Part shown: positions 5,742 to 6,817 of the stretch, one piece after another
Position numbering within the stretch: the first letter of the stretch is position 1
How the letters are laid out: each line of letters opens with the position of its first letter
Assembly (NCBI GenBank): GCA_030642645.1
Contig: DAOWNJ010000052.1
Coordinates: 1-6,817 of the forward strand
DNA: 6,817 nucleotides
Reading direction: 5' to 3'
From: Dehalococcoidia bacterium
GTDB lineage: Bacteria; Chloroflexota; Dehalococcoidia; E44-bin15; DAOWNJ01
The notes under the pieces: generated by a model
What the model was told of the DNA's origin: nothing
What the model saw: only the letters and a program-made list of their open reading frames with translations
Database searches by the model: none
Program-made: the position numbers and the translations under genes

Positions 5742-6746
5742 GTGGTTGTAGTTACTGGTGCAACAGGGCACATAGGGAATGTCCTTGTTCGAGAACTGGT
5801 ATCAAGGGGTAATGATATACGAGTATTGATACCCCCGCTTGAGGATGCTGCATCCCTTGAAGGGTTGGAAGTGGAGAAGGTCGAAGGTGATATTCTCAAA
5901 GTTGACTCTCTCGTGGAGGCTTTCAAGGGGGCCGATGTGGTATACCATTTGGCTGGAATGGTATCCATCTTGCCAGGGAGGAGTGAGCTATTACATCAAG
6001 TCAATGTAGTGGGGACACGAAATGTAGTAGAGGCATGCCTCGAGTCTGGTGTGCGGCGTTTGGTCTATACGAGCTCTATCCATGCAATCGCAGAGCCACC
6101 TCATGGCACAGTCATTGATGAGACCCTTCCGTTTGACCCCAAAAGGACGGTGGGGGAGTATGATAGGTCGAAAGCCCTGGCCACTCTTGAGGTACTGAAG
6201 GGGGTAAATCAGGGCCTTGACGCAGTAATAGTGTGCCCTACGGGTGTAGTGGGGCCTTATGATTATAAGCCATCTGAGATGGGGCAGCTTTTCATAGATT
6301 TTGCCAAGAAGAAACTCAGGGCTTACATAGATGGAGCCTATGATTTTGTTGATGTTCGTGATGCGGCAACAGGTCATATCCTTGCTTGCGAAAAGGGACA
6401 TGCCGGAGAAAGTTATATCCTGTCGGGTGAACGAATTACCATGAATGCTCTGATGTCGATGCTAGAGGAGATAACTGGAGCGAGAGCGCCTCGTTTCAAG
6501 ATACCTATCTGGTTAGCCCATATAGTTGCTACATTTGCGCCTCTGTATTATAGTCTGACAAAGGCCAAGCCGCGTTTGACCAGGTATTCCATTCACACGC
6601 TTACCAGTAATTGCTTGATAAGCCGGGAAAAGTCTCGCCGTGAATTAGGTTACTCACCTCGGCCTATCAGGGAATCTATTGCAGATACTATCGGGTGGTT
6701 TGAGGAAAACGGTAGGCTGCAGTTCATCCTGGGAGGTTTAATGTAA
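5742..6746 (+). CDS. NAD-dependent epimerase/dehydratase, extended SDR family
   Basis: A 334-residue extended short-chain dehydrogenase/reductase, full length for the family. The N-terminus is a Rossmann fold with the NAD(P)-binding motif TGATGHIG (G6, G9, G12), an acidic GD at 49-50 and HLAG at 69-72. The catalytic residues are visible: S111/S112 in YTSS, and Y140 with K144 in YDRSK. A hydrophobic stretch at about 254-272 lies in the C-terminal substrate-binding part. The wording resembles dihydroflavonol-reductase-like and hopanoid-associated sugar epimerases (HpnA-like), but the substrate (nucleotide sugar, sterol-like or other) cannot be fixed. Translation starts at GTG. The gene is visibly less GC-rich than uvrA and uses more GTA, ATA and ACA codons, so it may have a different history. 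No functional link to the repair genes is apparent. Confidence 0.88.
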   Translation: MVVVTGATGHIGNVLVRELVSRGNDIRVLIPPLEDAASLEGLEVEKVEGDILKVDSLVEAFKGADVVYHLAGMVSILPGRSELLHQVNVVGTRNVVEACLESGVRRLVYTSSIHAIAEPPHGTVIDETLPFDPKRTVGEYDRSKALATLEVLKGVNQGLDAVIVCPTGVVGPYDYKPSEMGQLFIDFAKKKLRAYIDGAYDFVDVRDAATGHILACEKGHAGESYILSGERITMNALMSMLEEITGARAPRFKIPIWLAHIVATFAPLYYSLTKAKPRLTRYSIHTLTSNCLISREKSRRELGYSPRPIRESIADTIGWFEENGRLQFILGGLM

Positions 6747-6751
6747 TTTAG

Positions 6752-6788
6752 CGAAGCCCAAAACCATCGGGCGCAACTTCGATTTTTT
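6752..6788 (+). terminator. Candidate rho-independent terminator after the epimerase
   Basis: CGAAG (6752-6756) pairs with CTTCG (6777-6781), and CCC (6757-6759) with GGG (6769-6771), with a 5-nt bulge on the 3' side. Six T residues (6783-6788) follow at once. The bulge weakens the stem, but the position 5 nt after the stop codon and the T-run fit a terminator. Confidence 0.5.
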
Positions 6789-6808
6789 AGAGCCTGACTA
6801 ATCAAATT

Positions 6809-6817
6809 GAAGGGAGG
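6809..6817 (+). promoter_or_regulatory. Possible ribosome binding site for a gene beyond the window
   Basis: The window ends in GAAGGGAGG, a strong Shine-Dalgarno-like sequence. If a start codon follows within about 10 nt, it serves a rightward gene just outside the window. No start codon is visible here. Confidence 0.25.

Overview
This 6.8 kb bacterial window holds six protein-coding genes in two divergent groups. The clearest theme is DNA repair. The leftward group, read from about 1865 down to the window start, encodes a small zinc-ribbon protein, a DUF503 (YlxP-like) protein, and the first 411 residues of an MrfA/YprA-type (DUF1998) DEAH helicase whose C-terminus lies outside the window. 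The rightward group encodes a full-length UvrA (951 aa), an HD-domain phosphohydrolase (183 aa), and an extended-SDR NAD-dependent epimerase/dehydratase (334 aa). No RNA gene, insertion sequence, CRISPR array or phage gene is visible.

Organism: the genes are densely packed, have good Shine-Dalgarno sites and are moderately GC-rich, with frequent AGG (Arg) and ATA (Ile) codons. From memory of the families, the UvrA wording (CDEP...GLHP in the first ATPase domain, TGLSFED and IEHHLD in the second) and the gene types suggest an anaerobic Chloroflexota such as a Dehalococcoidia-like lineage. This is an inference and has not been tested by a search.

Layout: 1-1235 (-) helicase; 1238-1531 (-) DUF503; 1575-1865 (-) zinc ribbon; 1866-2173 divergent intergenic region; 2174-5029 (+) uvrA; 5070-5621 (+) HD protein; 5622-5741 spacer; 5742-6746 (+) epimerase; 6747-6817 tail with a candidate terminator and a possible ribosome binding site for a gene beyond the window. 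The 308-nt divergent region holds a well-matched leftward promoter (TTGCAA, 17 nt, TATACT) whose -10 is overlapped by a perfect 12-bp palindrome. It also holds rightward -10-like TATAAT motifs preceded by a 7-bp inverted repeat with a 14-nt spacer.

How the genes fit together: UvrA is the damage sensor of nucleotide excision repair. MrfA-type helicases act, in Bacillus subtilis, in a UvrABC-independent excision route for mitomycin adducts. Two repair routes sharing one divergent control region is the most interesting feature of the window. The HD protein may be co-transcribed with uvrA. The epimerase looks unrelated and differs in base composition. I did not find convincing evidence of a wholly new system.
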